Source: Streptomyces sp. V3I7 | GTDB taxonomy: Bacteria > Actinomycetota > Actinomycetes > Streptomycetales > Streptomycetaceae | Length of the DNA stretch: 64,000 nucleotides | Direction: 5' to 3' | NCBI RefSeq assembly: GCF_030817495.1 | Contig: NZ_JAUSZK010000001.1 | Span: 3,327,001 to 3,391,000 of the forward strand | Part shown: positions 1-9,531 of the stretch, piece by piece | Position numbering within the stretch: the first letter of the stretch is position 1 | Layout: each line of letters starts with the position of its first letter | Translations under genes and position numbers: made by a program | The notes under the pieces: model-generated | The model's input: only the letters and a program-made list of their open reading frames with translations | Told to the model about the DNA's origin: nothing | The model's database searches: none

Positions 1-1668
<1,668 letters not shown>

Positions 1669-1676
1669 CATCACTC

Positions 1677-1690
1677 GTTCCACGTGAAAC
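1677..1690. other. parS-like site, one mismatch
   Basis: GTTCCACGTGAAAC differs from the Streptomyces parS palindrome at one base. It lies just upstream of the thiC riboswitch. A weaker two-mismatch copy (GTTCCCTGTGAAAC) sits at 1656-1669, overlapping the 5' edge of the aptamer. Confidence 0.5.
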
Positions 1691-1823
1691 ATCGCGAATA
1701 CGGAGGTCAGCGCCCTCTCAGCCCGGTGCTCCGAGCTCCCGCGTGTGCAAAGGTGCCTCCACGCTAGCGTCAATTCGGGCGCGGTGAACAGTGGGCCCCT
1801 ACCGTTCTTGCGATGATCGGTCG

Positions 1824-3341
1824 GTGACCACGACGCAGCAGCCTCCGTACCCGCCGCCTGAGCCACCGCGCCGACACGGTCCCGGACCGGGCGACGGACA
1901 CCAGCACGCGGGCGCGGGACCAGGGGGCGCCCAGGGGCACGGGCAGAGGCACGGGCCCTCAAGCGGCCATGGGCACGACCACGGTCCTGCCGGTGGCCAC
2001 GGGCACGGACACGGCCCTGCGCCGGGCCGCGGTCACGGCCACTCACACAGTCACAGTCACGGCCCCGCCGCGCCCGTGTCCAAGCATCTGCGCAAGGTCA
2101 TCGCGGCCATCCTGATCCCGTTCACCGCAGCCGTCGTCGTGGGGCTCGTGGTGCTCTGGCCAGGCGGTGCCCCACCGCACGAGCGCACCGGCGTCGGCTT
2201 CGACCGGCAGACGCAGCAGGCCTCGGTCACCAAGGTCGTCGAGGTGAGCTGCAAGTCGGTGAACGCCTCGGGGTCGGCCGCCCCGTCGGGCGATGTCTCC
2301 GCTCCCGACGGCAACTCACCCCAGCAGCAGGCGGACGGCATCTGCAAGAAGGCCACCGTCCGCGTCGATACCGGCAAGGACACGGGCCGTACGTTCACGG
2401 AGATCGTGCGCCCGGACCAGACGCGCCAGCTGCACGAGGGCCAGAAGGTCGTGGTCGCGTACGAGCCCGCGGCGCCCAAGGAACTCCAGTACGCGGTCAC
2501 CGATGTGAACCGGCAGTTCCCGATGGCTCTGCTCGCCGGCATCTTCGCGCTCGCCGTCGTGGTGGTGGGCCGGATGCGCGGCGTCATGGCGCTGGTCGCA
2601 CTCGCCGTCAGCTTCCTGCTGCTGACCCTCTTCATCCTGCCCGCGATCCTGCAGGGCTCGAACCCCCTGCTCGTGGCGGTGGTCGGGTCGAGCGCCATCA
2701 TGCTGATCGCCCTCTACATGTGCCACGGCCTGTCGGCACGCACGTCGGTGGCGGTCCTGGGCACGCTCGTCTCGCTGTCGCTGATCGGCGTCCTCGGCTC
2801 GGGATTCATCGGCTGGGCCGCGCTGACCGGCAACACGGACGACAACACCGGCCTGATCCACGGGCTGTACCCGTCCATCGACATGAGCGGTCTGCTGCTC
2901 GCCGGCGTCATCATCGGTTCGCTGGGTGTGCTCGACGATGTGACGGTGACCCAGACATCGGCCGTCTGGGAGCTGCACGAGGCCAATCCGACGATGGGCT
3001 GGCGCGGGCTGTACCGGGCCGGTATCCGCATCGGCCGGGACCACATCGCGTCCGTCGTCAACACCCTCGTCCTCGCCTACGCCGGTGCCGCCCTGCCCCT
3101 GCTGCTGCTCTTCTCGATCGCGCGCAGCAGTGTGGGGGCGGTCGCGGGCAGTGAGCTGGTGGCCGAGGAGATCGTGCGCACGCTGGTCGGCTCGATCGGC
3201 CTGGTCGCCTCGGTCCCGGTCACCACGGCGTTGGCAGCGCTCGTGGTCTCGGCGGACCGGCCCGGGCAGCAGCCGGCCCCGGCGGCGCAGGCCACCGCCG
3301 CGGCGAACGGCGGTGGCCGGGGCCGGCGCCGCAAGCGCTGA
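1824..3341 (+). CDS. YibE/F-family multipass membrane protein with His-rich N-terminus
   Basis: About 505 residues from a GTG at 1824, the start that removes an unsupported upstream extension. The first ~85 residues are a cytoplasmic tail of Pro- and then His-rich repeats (HGHDHGPAGGHGHGHGP, HSHSHSHG). A hydrophobic segment near residues 95-115 (VIAAILIPFTAAVVVGLVVL) is followed by an extracytoplasmic region. Then come about seven more membrane spans with the family signature GVLDDVTVTQTSAVWEL. The C-terminus is Ala- and Arg-rich. The biochemical function of YibE/F is unknown. The His clusters suggest metal binding, but this is inference. It is convergent with ssgA. Confidence 0.85.
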   Translation: MTTTQQPPYPPPEPPRRHGPGPGDGHQHAGAGPGGAQGHGQRHGPSSGHGHDHGPAGGHGHGHGPAPGRGHGHSHSHSHGPAAPVSKHLRKVIAAILIPFTAAVVVGLVVLWPGGAPPHERTGVGFDRQTQQASVTKVVEVSCKSVNASGSAAPSGDVSAPDGNSPQQQADGICKKATVRVDTGKDTGRTFTEIVRPDQTRQLHEGQKVVVAYEPAAPKELQYAVTDVNRQFPMALLAGIFALAVVVVGRMRGVMALVALAVSFLLLTLFILPAILQGSNPLLVAVVGSSAIMLIALYMCHGLSARTSVAVLGTLVSLSLIGVLGSGFIGWAALTGNTDDNTGLIHGLYPSIDMSGLLLAGVIIGSLGVLDDVTVTQTSAVWELHEANPTMGWRGLYRAGIRIGRDHIASVVNTLVLAYAGAALPLLLLFSIARSSVGAVAGSELVAEEIVRTLVGSIGLVASVPVTTALAALVVSADRPGQQPAPAAQATAAANGGGRGRRRKR

Positions 3342-3350
3342 CATCGCCGG

Positions 3351-3386
3351 CCTGAGCGGAAGGGCAGTCCTGAGCGAAACGGCAGT
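3351..3386. repeat. Two-copy 18-bp tandem repeat after yibE/F
   Basis: CCTGAGCGGAAGGGCAGT (3351-3368) is followed at once by CCTGAGCGAAACGGCAGT (3369-3386), 16 of 18 bases identical. It lies in the 111-bp gap between the convergent yibE/F gene and ssgA. Confidence 0.6.
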
Positions 3387-3452
3387 GCAGAAGCGTTCCT
3401 GCAGACGGTGAACGGCGCGGCGGAACACCGCACCCGTGACTGCCGTAACGCT

Positions 3453-3890
3453 TCAGCCGGCGCTCTGCTCCTCGGCCAGGATACGGTCCAGAGCATCCTC
3501 GAGGTGGGCGTCGAAGTCCGCCAGCGCGCCTTCCTGGCCCAGCGGCACCAGCTTGTCCGTACGGTCCAGGAACGCCACCAGCGGCGGCGCGGAGGACCGG
3601 AACACGGCCTGGTCGCTGCCCACCTGAAGCCGGATCAGCACCTCACCGAGCACCTCGGGATCCGTGGGGGCGATGTGCACATCGCCGTCCCCGCACGGCC
3701 GGCCCACCCCGTCGATCAGCAGCTCACGCCCGAACGCCCAGGTGACGGGGGCATCCCCGGGCAAATGGAAGGTGAGCCGCACGGCGTAGGGATCACAGGT
3801 CTCGTAGCGCAACTCCACCGGGATGCGGAAGGAGAGCTCCTCGGACACGAGAAAGCTCATCATGACCTCTGCCTGTACCGACTCGCGCAT
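3453..3890 (-). CDS. ssgA: Sporulation/cell-division activator SsgA
   Basis: 145 residues, the usual size of SsgA-like proteins (SALPs), which exist only in sporulating actinomycetes. Recognisable segments are MSFLVSEELSFRIPVELRY, VRLTFHLPGDAPVTWAFGRE, GDGDVHIAP and FLDRTDKLVPLGQE. SsgA stimulates sporulation-specific septation and helps to localise SsgB and thereby FtsZ (established knowledge). The ssgR-ssgA order and orientation seen here match the known locus, where SsgR activates ssgA. The start at 3890 gives MRESVQAEVMMSF; an internal ATG at MSFLV is an alternative. Confidence 0.95.
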   Translation of the reverse strand: MRESVQAEVMMSFLVSEELSFRIPVELRYETCDPYAVRLTFHLPGDAPVTWAFGRELLIDGVGRPCGDGDVHIAPTDPEVLGEVLIRLQVGSDQAVFRSSAPPLVAFLDRTDKLVPLGQEGALADFDAHLEDALDRILAEEQSAG

Positions 3891-3989
3891 CGCCTACCCC
3901 GTCATATGACACCGACTGGCTGGGAATGATCCCTCTGATACTGGTGGCATCTTGCTGAACGTGTACACCAGATCACAAGGAGTAAGTTT

Positions 3990-4847
3990 TCAGATACTGA
4001 TAGAGATCGCCAGTGACCCCAGATGACGCCCGACCTCGGCCTGGAGCTGCCGTACGGCGGGCAGCAGCCGGTCCGCCTGGTGGGCGGGGAGCGAGATGGC
4101 CATCGTGGCCGCCGTGGTGCCGACCGTGATCGGGATCGCGGCGCAGGCGGTCCCCAGCGCGTACTCCTGCCGCTCCGTCACCGTCTCCATCCGCCGCATC
4201 CGCTCCAGCCGCCGCATCAGGCTGTGGCCGTCGCGCACGGTGTACGGAGTGATGGACTGCACCGGATAGCGGTCGAGATGGTCCCGGCGGCCCTCCTCGT
4301 CCAGTTGGGACAGCAGGCACTGGCCGATGGCGTGCGCGTGCCCCGTCTCGCGGAAGTCGGCCCATTCCTCTACCGCCGGGTTGCCCGGTGTGTCGGAGAC
4401 GCACATGACCTCGATCTCGCCCTCGCGGTAGACCGCGTAGTACACCGGCACCCCGATGGAATCCCGCCAGTGGGCGAGTGTGCTGGCCACCGTGCTGCGA
4501 CGTTTCTGCTTCGCGCCGCTGCTGCTCAGCCGCTCCGCGGCCTCACCGAGGAAGAACAGGCCCTTGTCACGCCGCAGATAGCCCTCGTGCACGAGGGTAC
4601 GCAGCAGGTGATAGGCCGTCGGGAGCGCGATGCCGGTCAGGCGCGCGAGTTGTTTGGCCGGGGCGCCGTGCTCGTGCTCGGCGACCGATTCCAGCAGGCG
4701 CATGGCGCGCTGCACCGAACCGATGAGCGTCGCGGAGGGCTGCTCCGGGACGGCCAGTGGGGAGGTCCGCTGCAAGGGCGCTGTGGCAGAGCGGAGCCGG
4801 GCAGGGGGTGCGTGCGATTCTGCGGGTCCGGTGTCGACCGTGGCCAA
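3990..4847 (-). CDS. ssgR: IclR-type activator SsgR
   Basis: An IclR-family regulator directly upstream of ssgA, in the position of SsgR, which controls ssgA in streptomycetes. The N-terminal winged helix-turn-helix covers IGSVQRAMRLLESVAEH through GIALPTAYHLLRTLVHEGYLRR. It is followed by the IclR effector domain, ending GTTAATMAISLPA. I place the start at a TTG (4847) preceded by GGGAG at good spacing, giving 285 residues. The reading frame is open to an ATG at 4967, but the extra 40 residues are low in complexity and contain a TTA codon, so I consider them non-coding. Homologous residues begin near PEQPSATLIGSVQ, so an even shorter start is possible. Confidence 0.9.
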   Translation of the reverse strand: MATVDTGPAESHAPPARLRSATAPLQRTSPLAVPEQPSATLIGSVQRAMRLLESVAEHEHGAPAKQLARLTGIALPTAYHLLRTLVHEGYLRRDKGLFFLGEAAERLSSSGAKQKRRSTVASTLAHWRDSIGVPVYYAVYREGEIEVMCVSDTPGNPAVEEWADFRETGHAHAIGQCLLSQLDEEGRRDHLDRYPVQSITPYTVRDGHSLMRRLERMRRMETVTERQEYALGTACAAIPITVGTTAATMAISLPAHQADRLLPAVRQLQAEVGRHLGSLAISISI

Positions 4848-5054
4848 GGGGCACTCCCGAAGCGCGAGGGGGGCAGCCCGTGCGGGGAACACGGGTGGGG
4901 GTGTACGCCGCCCGCGGGGCATGACCCCGCGTCGAACTCCGGACTGTAACCGCCGGCCACCCCGCACGGGCGGGAGCCGCGGAAACTTCCCCCGCGCGAG
5001 GGAACCGGTGATTCCCGTTACCTCGTCACCCTGTCACCGTGTCCCCAGCCGTCC

Positions 5055-5267
5055 TCACCAGTCGCTGCGCGACGAGGAGTTCGAGGTGAACTTCCGCACC
5101 ACCCAGATCAGTCCGCCGACCAGCGCCACGAAGATCAGCGCCTTGAAGAGCAGAGCGATCACGAAGCCGACCACCGTGGCTATCAGGCCGCCGAAGACGA
5201 CCAGGGCGATGACCGGCACGGCGATCCACTTCACCCACCACGGCAGTCCAGCGAAGATCTCTCGCAT
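5055..5267 (-). CDS. Small DUF5326-type membrane protein
   Basis: 70 residues: MREIFAGLPWWVKWIAVPVI, then two closely spaced hydrophobic spans of about 20 residues each (IALVVFGGLIATVVGFVIAL; LIFVALVGGLIWVV) and a short polar tail ending SSSRSDW. It resembles the actinobacterial DUF5326 family, whose function is unknown. It stands alone between ssgR and the cupin gene. Family assignment is from memory of the sequence pattern. Confidence 0.75.
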   Translation of the reverse strand: MREIFAGLPWWVKWIAVPVIALVVFGGLIATVVGFVIALLFKALIFVALVGGLIWVVRKFTSNSSSRSDW

Positions 5268-5423
5268 TGCCTTCGTCCTTTGCGCTCGTGTGCGGCCTCG
5301 AAGTCCAGCACTCGCGGTCTCGATGTCTCACCGTCGATGCTAGGGCCGCGCGGGGCCCTCGCGGGGGCTCCGCATCCCTTGTCCTCCCCTGACCGGTCCC
5401 CTAGGGAACCCTGAGAGAACGGG

Positions 5424-5741
5424 TCACGCCTCAGGCGGAGAGAAGACCACCAGGACCCTCAGGTCCTCGCTGATGTGGTGGAACTTGTGGGCGACCCCGG
5501 CCGGCACGTAGATCACGCTCCCGCGCGCGACCTGCGTGGTCTCCAGGCCGACCGTGATCGAGGCGCGGCCGCTCACGACGAAGTACACCTCGTCCTGGGT
5601 GTGCGGCTTCTGCGGGTCGTGCTCGCCGGCGTCGAGGGCGTACAGCCCGACCGACATGTTCCGCTCCCGCAGGAACTGCAGGTACGCCCCCTCGTTCGCG
5701 GCCCGCTCCGTCTCCAGTTCGTCCAACCGGAATGCCTTCAT
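5424..5741 (-). CDS. Single-domain cupin protein
   Basis: 105 residues from the ATG at 5741 (MKAFRLDELETERAANEGAY); an upstream start would add a basic, unconserved stretch. It has the two cupin motifs: HDPQKPHTQDEVYFVVSG gives the H-x-H-like/E metal ligands and VYVPAGVAHKFHH-like (IYVPAGVAHKFHHI) gives the second-motif His. Such proteins bind a metal and act as small dioxygenases, isomerases or ligand sensors; the substrate cannot be read from sequence. It is divergent from the holin-like gene at 5802. Confidence 0.85.
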   Translation of the reverse strand: MKAFRLDELETERAANEGAYLQFLRERNMSVGLYALDAGEHDPQKPHTQDEVYFVVSGRASITVGLETTQVARGSVIYVPAGVAHKFHHISEDLRVLVVFSPPEA

Positions 5742-5801
5742 CGCCCTGGCCCGCCCTCGCCCCACTGCTCGTCGCCGGTCTCGTCTGCCACGATCAGACA
5801 C

Positions 5802-6182
5802 ATGAAGAATTTCCTAGTCAAGACGATCGCCAACGCGGGGGCCCTGGCCGTCGCCGTATGGCTGCTCGACAAGATCACGCTCACCGGGAGCAGCACCGGC
5901 GCGAAGACCGTCACGCTGATCATCGTCGCTCTGGTCTTCGGCCTGGTGAACTTCCTGGTCAAGCCGATCGTGAAGCTGCTGACGTTCCCGCTGTTCGTCC
6001 TGACGCTCGGCCTGATCACCCTGGTGGTCAACGCCCTGATGCTGCTGCTGACCTCATGGGTGTGCGACCAGATCGACGTGGGCTTCCACGTGGACGGCTT
6101 CTGGACCGCCGTCCTCGGCGGCCTGATCATCTCGGTCGTCTCCTGGGCGCTCAACCTCGTCCTGCCCGACGGCAAGGACTGA
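5802..6182 (+). CDS. Phage holin family 4 / YvlD-like membrane protein
   Basis: 126 residues with four hydrophobic segments: VKTIANAGALAVAVWLL, AKTVTLIIVALVFGLVNFLV, LLTFPLFVLTLGLITLVVNA and GFWTAVLGGLIISVVSWAL. The conserved NFLVKPIVKLLTFPL segment is typical of the YvlD/holin-4-2 family. Despite the name these are chromosomal membrane proteins of unknown role and no phage genes are nearby. The gene ends six bases before ptpA, suggesting one transcript. Confidence 0.85.
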   Translation: MKNFLVKTIANAGALAVAVWLLDKITLTGSSTGAKTVTLIIVALVFGLVNFLVKPIVKLLTFPLFVLTLGLITLVVNALMLLLTSWVCDQIDVGFHVDGFWTAVLGGLIISVVSWALNLVLPDGKD

Positions 6183-6187
6183 TCGCG

Positions 6188-6679
6188 ATGACCTACCGCG
6201 TCTGTCTCGTCTGCACCGGCAACATCTGCCGCTCGCCGATGGCCGAGTCGGTCCTGCGCGCCCTCGTCGCCGAGGCGGATCTCGCGGACCGCATCGAGAT
6301 CGACAGCGCCGGCACCGGCGGCTGGCACGAGGGCGACGGCGCCGACCCGCGCACGGTGTCCGTACTGGAGGAGAACGGCTACGGCAGCGGCCACACCGCC
6401 CGCCAGTTCCAGGCGTCGTGGTTCTCCCGCCTCGACCTGGTGATCGCCCTGGACGCCGGCCACCTCAAGGCGCTGCGCCGCCTCGCCCCCACGGAGGAGG
6501 ACGCGTGCAAGGTGCGGCTGCTCCGCTCCTACGACCCCGCCGCCGGTGGCGACCTCGACGTACCCGACCCGTACTACGGGGGGATGGACGGCTTCGAGGA
6601 CTGCCTCGGCATGGTGGAGAGGGCGAGCGTCGGACTGCTCGCCGCCGTACGGGAGGAACTGGAGGGACGGGCCGCATGA
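6188..6679 (+). CDS. ptpA: Low-molecular-weight protein tyrosine phosphatase PtpA
   Basis: 163 residues, with the phosphate-binding loop CTGNICRS at residues 9-16 (nucleophile Cys9, Arg15) and the general-acid loop DVPDPYYGG near residue 124. This matches the family's C-x5-R-S and D-P-Y signatures. It removes phosphate from tyrosine in cytoplasmic or secreted proteins; in S. coelicolor and S. lividans ptpA influences secondary metabolism (family knowledge). Its stop overlaps the next start (ATGA), so the two proteins are probably translationally coupled. Confidence 0.93.
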   Translation: MTYRVCLVCTGNICRSPMAESVLRALVAEADLADRIEIDSAGTGGWHEGDGADPRTVSVLEENGYGSGHTARQFQASWFSRLDLVIALDAGHLKALRRLAPTEEDACKVRLLRSYDPAAGGDLDVPDPYYGGMDGFEDCLGMVERASVGLLAAVREELEGRAA

Positions 6680-7824
6680 GCGACAGCGCCATGGACCACG
6701 GATCCGCCGGTGAGGGCACGCGGGCGGTCCGCGCCGGACTGCCCGAGCCGGTCAAGCACGAGCCGACGCTGCCCGGTCCGGTCTTCGCCGCTCACTTCCA
6801 CCTGCCCGGCGAGGTGACGGGGCCGTACGCCTACGGCCGCGACGACAACCCGACCTGGACGCTGCTGGAGCGCGCCATCGGCGAGCTGGAGGCGCCCGGG
6901 CGGGACGACGCCGAGACGCTCGTGTTCGCCTCGGGCATGGCCGCGATCTCCGCGGTGCTGTTCTCCCAGTTGCGCGCGGGGGACACGGTCGTGCTGCCCT
7001 CGGACGGCTACCAGGTGCTGCCCCTGGTGCGGGCCCAGCTGGAGGCGTACGGCATCGAGGTGCGCACCGCGCCGACGGGCGGCGACGCGCAGCTCGACGC
7101 CCTCGACGGCGCGAGGCTGCTGTGGATCGAGACGCCGTCGAACCCCGGGCTCGACGTGTGCGACATCCGCAGGCTCGCCGAGGCCGCCCACGCGCGCGGG
7201 GTCCTCGTCGCCGTCGACAACACGCTCGCGACGCCGCTCGGGCAACGCCCACTGGAGTTGGGCGCCGACTTCTCCGTGGCGAGCGGCACCAAGCAGCTCA
7301 CCGGCCACGGGGACGTCCTCCTCGGTTACGTCGTGGGCCGCGACGCCGAGGCGATGGGCGCCGTACGCCGCTGGCGCAAGATCGTGGGGGCGATATCCGG
7401 TCCCATGGAGGCCTGGCTCGCGCACCGCTCCATCGCCACGCTCCAACTGCGCGTGGACCGGCAGAACGCGACCGCCCTCACCGTCGCCCACGCCCTGCGC
7501 GAGCGGCCCGAGGTGACCGGGCTGCGCTACCCGGGGCTGCCCGACGACCCCTCGCACAAGATCGCCTCGCAGCAGATGCGCCGCTACGGCTCGGTGGTCT
7601 CCTTCACGCTGCCCTCGCGCGCGCGGGCCGAGCGTTTCCTTCAGGCCCTGCGGCTGGTGGAGGACGCGACGAGCTTCGGCGGCGTGCGTTCCACGGCGGA
7701 ACGGCGCGGCCGCTGGGGCGGAGACGCGGTGCCGGAGGGCTTCATCCGCCTGTCGGTGGGAGCCGAGGACGCCGAGGATCTGGTGGCCGATGTGCTTCGG
7801 GCGCTGGACGAGTCGGCGGAATGA
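6676..7824 (+). CDS. Cys/Met-metabolism PLP enzyme (cystathionine gamma-lyase-like)
   Basis: 382 residues of the trans-sulfuration fold-type I family. The start overlaps ptpA by four bases. Visible features are ETLVFASGMAAISAVL, LLWIETPSNPGLDVCDI and the PLP lysine in SVASGTKQLTGHGDVLLGY (about residue 205). A C-terminal domain ends GFIRLSVGAEDAEDLVADV. Members cleave or form cystathionine and related thioethers; whether this one is a gamma-lyase, beta-lyase or synthase cannot be decided. A strong hairpin terminator follows. Confidence 0.88.
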   Translation: MSDSAMDHGSAGEGTRAVRAGLPEPVKHEPTLPGPVFAAHFHLPGEVTGPYAYGRDDNPTWTLLERAIGELEAPGRDDAETLVFASGMAAISAVLFSQLRAGDTVVLPSDGYQVLPLVRAQLEAYGIEVRTAPTGGDAQLDALDGARLLWIETPSNPGLDVCDIRRLAEAAHARGVLVAVDNTLATPLGQRPLELGADFSVASGTKQLTGHGDVLLGYVVGRDAEAMGAVRRWRKIVGAISGPMEAWLAHRSIATLQLRVDRQNATALTVAHALRERPEVTGLRYPGLPDDPSHKIASQQMRRYGSVVSFTLPSRARAERFLQALRLVEDATSFGGVRSTAERRGRWGGDAVPEGFIRLSVGAEDAEDLVADVLRALDESAE

Positions 7825-7866
7825 CCGGATGACGGCTGGCGGGGTCGAGCCCCCGCTGCGTACGAC

Positions 7867-7905
7867 GGACGGTCCGAGCCTCCCCCCTCGTGGCTCGGAC
7901 CGTCC
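7867..7905 (+). terminator. Hairpin terminator after the PLP enzyme
   Basis: A 14-bp perfect stem GGACGGTCCGAGCC / GGCTCGGACCGTCC encloses an 11-base C-rich loop. It lies 43 bp after the stop codon of the ptpA-coupled gene. Confidence 0.85.
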
Positions 7906-8051
7906 CGGTTCTGCGCGCGAAGAACCGTGCAGACAAGGCTAGTTGACTCTGCGTCAGTGTCCAATCACGGTAGCGACAGAGGCCTATCGACTTATTTATA
8001 GTTGGCCCACGCCCCAGGAAGAGTGAGCAGGACAGGGAAAGGGGGGATGCC

Positions 8052-8957
8052 GTGGATCTTGCGTTGCTGCGTACCTTTGTGACCGTGCACCGGGCCGGCT
8101 CCTTCACTCGTGCCGCCGCACTCCTCGGTCTCTCGCAGCCAGCCGTCACCTCGCAGATCCGCACGCTGGAGCGGCAACTGGGCCGCCCGCTGTTTCTCCG
8201 GCAGGCCCGCGGCGTGACTCCTACGACGATCGGTGACGAACTCGCCCACAAGGCGGCGCCTCATCTCGACGCCCTGGTCGAGATAACCGAGACCGGCCTC
8301 GATGACGAATCCTCTTTACGCACCCTGCATCTCGCCGGACCGCCCGAATTCACGGCCGAACGCGCGCTTCCCGCGCTCACCGAACTCGCCGGGGAGGACG
8401 GCCAGGGATACACCCTGCGCGCCTCCTTCGGGAACGCCGAGGAGACGCTGGAGGGGCTGGCCGCCGGACACCACGATCTGGCCATCAGCGCGGCCCGTCC
8501 GCGCGGCGCGCTGCTCACCGCGACCGCTCTGTGCGACGAGGAGCATGTGCTGATCGCCTCCCCGCGCTGGGCCGAGGTGATCGGACCCGGTGCGCTGTGC
8601 CGCAAGGGTGCCCCGGTCCTGGAGAACCTGCCGGTCGTCGAGGTCCACGAATCGCTGCCGTTCGTCTCGCGCTACTGGGCCTCCGTCTTCGACTCGCGCC
8701 CGGCGACCTCGGGCACCGTCATCGTTCCCGACCTGCGTGCGGTGCTCGCGTGCGCGACCGTCGGCGCCGGCCTGGCGGTGCTGCCCCGCTATCTGTGCGC
8801 TCCGCTGCTGGAGAGCGGGGAGGTGGTGGCGCTCCACGATCCTGTGGTGCCGCCCCTGCGCACCTAATTCCTCGTGGTGCGGACCGGCACGCTCGCCATG
8901 CCGCACATCGCGCGGGCGCACGAGTGGCTCCTGGAGGCGGCCAAGGACTGGGACTGA
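8052..8957 (+). pseudogene. LysR-family regulator with premature stop near the C-terminus
   Basis: GTG at 8052 follows a strong GGGGGG/AAAGG-type ribosome site. The N-terminal helix-turn-helix is intact: LALLRTFVTVHRAGSFTRAA, LGLSQPAVTSQIRTLERQLG. The effector domain is also present. An in-frame TAA at 8865-8867 ends the protein at 271 residues. The same frame continues with recognisable family sequence (FLVVRTGTLAMPHIARAHEW) to a TGA at 8955-8957, so about 30 residues are lost. Codon 89 (8316-8318) is TTA, which needs the bldA tRNA in streptomycetes. The protein may keep DNA binding. A sequencing error at TAA is possible. The 225-bp upstream gap has a TAT/ATA dyad near 7985-8001, a plausible LysR site. 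Confidence 0.75.
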
Positions 8958-9009
8958 ACATCCCCGCGCGACCATCACACCGTGCCGCAGACCCACAGCA
9001 CTCTGCGAT

Positions 9010-9023
9010 GTTTCACGTGGAAC
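9010..9023. other. parS-like site, one mismatch
   Basis: GTTTCACGTGGAAC has one mismatch to parS. It lies between the LysR gene and the NUDIX gene start. Confidence 0.55.
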
Positions 9024-9044
9024 CAGCCGGGCCACATTCCCACC

Positions 9045-9527
9045 ATGACCGTCCGACCCGTGGTCAAGCGCACCGCCCGGGCCGTCCTGCTGGACGGCGA
9101 CGACCTGATCCTCATCAAGCGCACCAAGCCCGGCGTCGATCCCTACTGGCTCACTCCCGGTGGCGGGGTCGAACCGGGGGACGCGACCGTCGTCGACGCC
9201 CTGCACCGCGAGGTGTACGAGGAACTCGGCGCCAAGATCATCGATGTGGTGCCCTGCTTCGTCGACACCGTGGAACACATCGGTGAGGACGGCGGCGCGA
9301 CCGGCGTGAAGGTGCAGCACTTCTTCGTCTGCCGGCTGGAGTCCATGGACCCCTCCCTGCGCCATGGCCCCGAGGTAGACGAGCCCCTCGGCGAGTACGA
9401 GATCGTGCGAGTGCCGTTCACCAGAGTCGGCATCGCGTCCGTCCATCTCGTGCCGCTGTCGCTGCGGCACTATCTGGACGGCAACATCGAGGGTGTACGG
9501 GCCATGCACGCCCCCGACCTCGGTTGA
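9045..9527 (+). CDS. NUDIX hydrolase
   Basis: 160 residues from the ATG at 9045 (MTVRPVVKRTARAVLL); an upstream in-frame ATG would translate through the parS-like site and is rejected. The NUDIX box is clear: GGVEPGD..DALHREVYEELG (about residues 41-63), with the REVYEE metal-binding glutamates. Members hydrolyse nucleoside-diphosphate-linked compounds; the substrate is not evident. The 3' end is four bases from that of the convergent flavohemoglobin-like gene. Confidence 0.9.
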   Translation: MTVRPVVKRTARAVLLDGDDLILIKRTKPGVDPYWLTPGGGVEPGDATVVDALHREVYEELGAKIIDVVPCFVDTVEHIGEDGGATGVKVQHFFVCRLESMDPSLRHGPEVDEPLGEYEIVRVPFTRVGIASVHLVPLSLRHYLDGNIEGVRAMHAPDLG

Positions 9528-9531
9528 GCGG

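Noticed and set aside
3922..3948. GGGAAT resembling a SigR -35 near ssgA
   Set aside because: The matching GTT is missing at 18 bases, and it reads away from ssgA.
5802..6182. Phage holin annotation taken as a sign of a prophage
   Set aside because: The family name is historical; no integrase, capsid or lysis genes are nearby.
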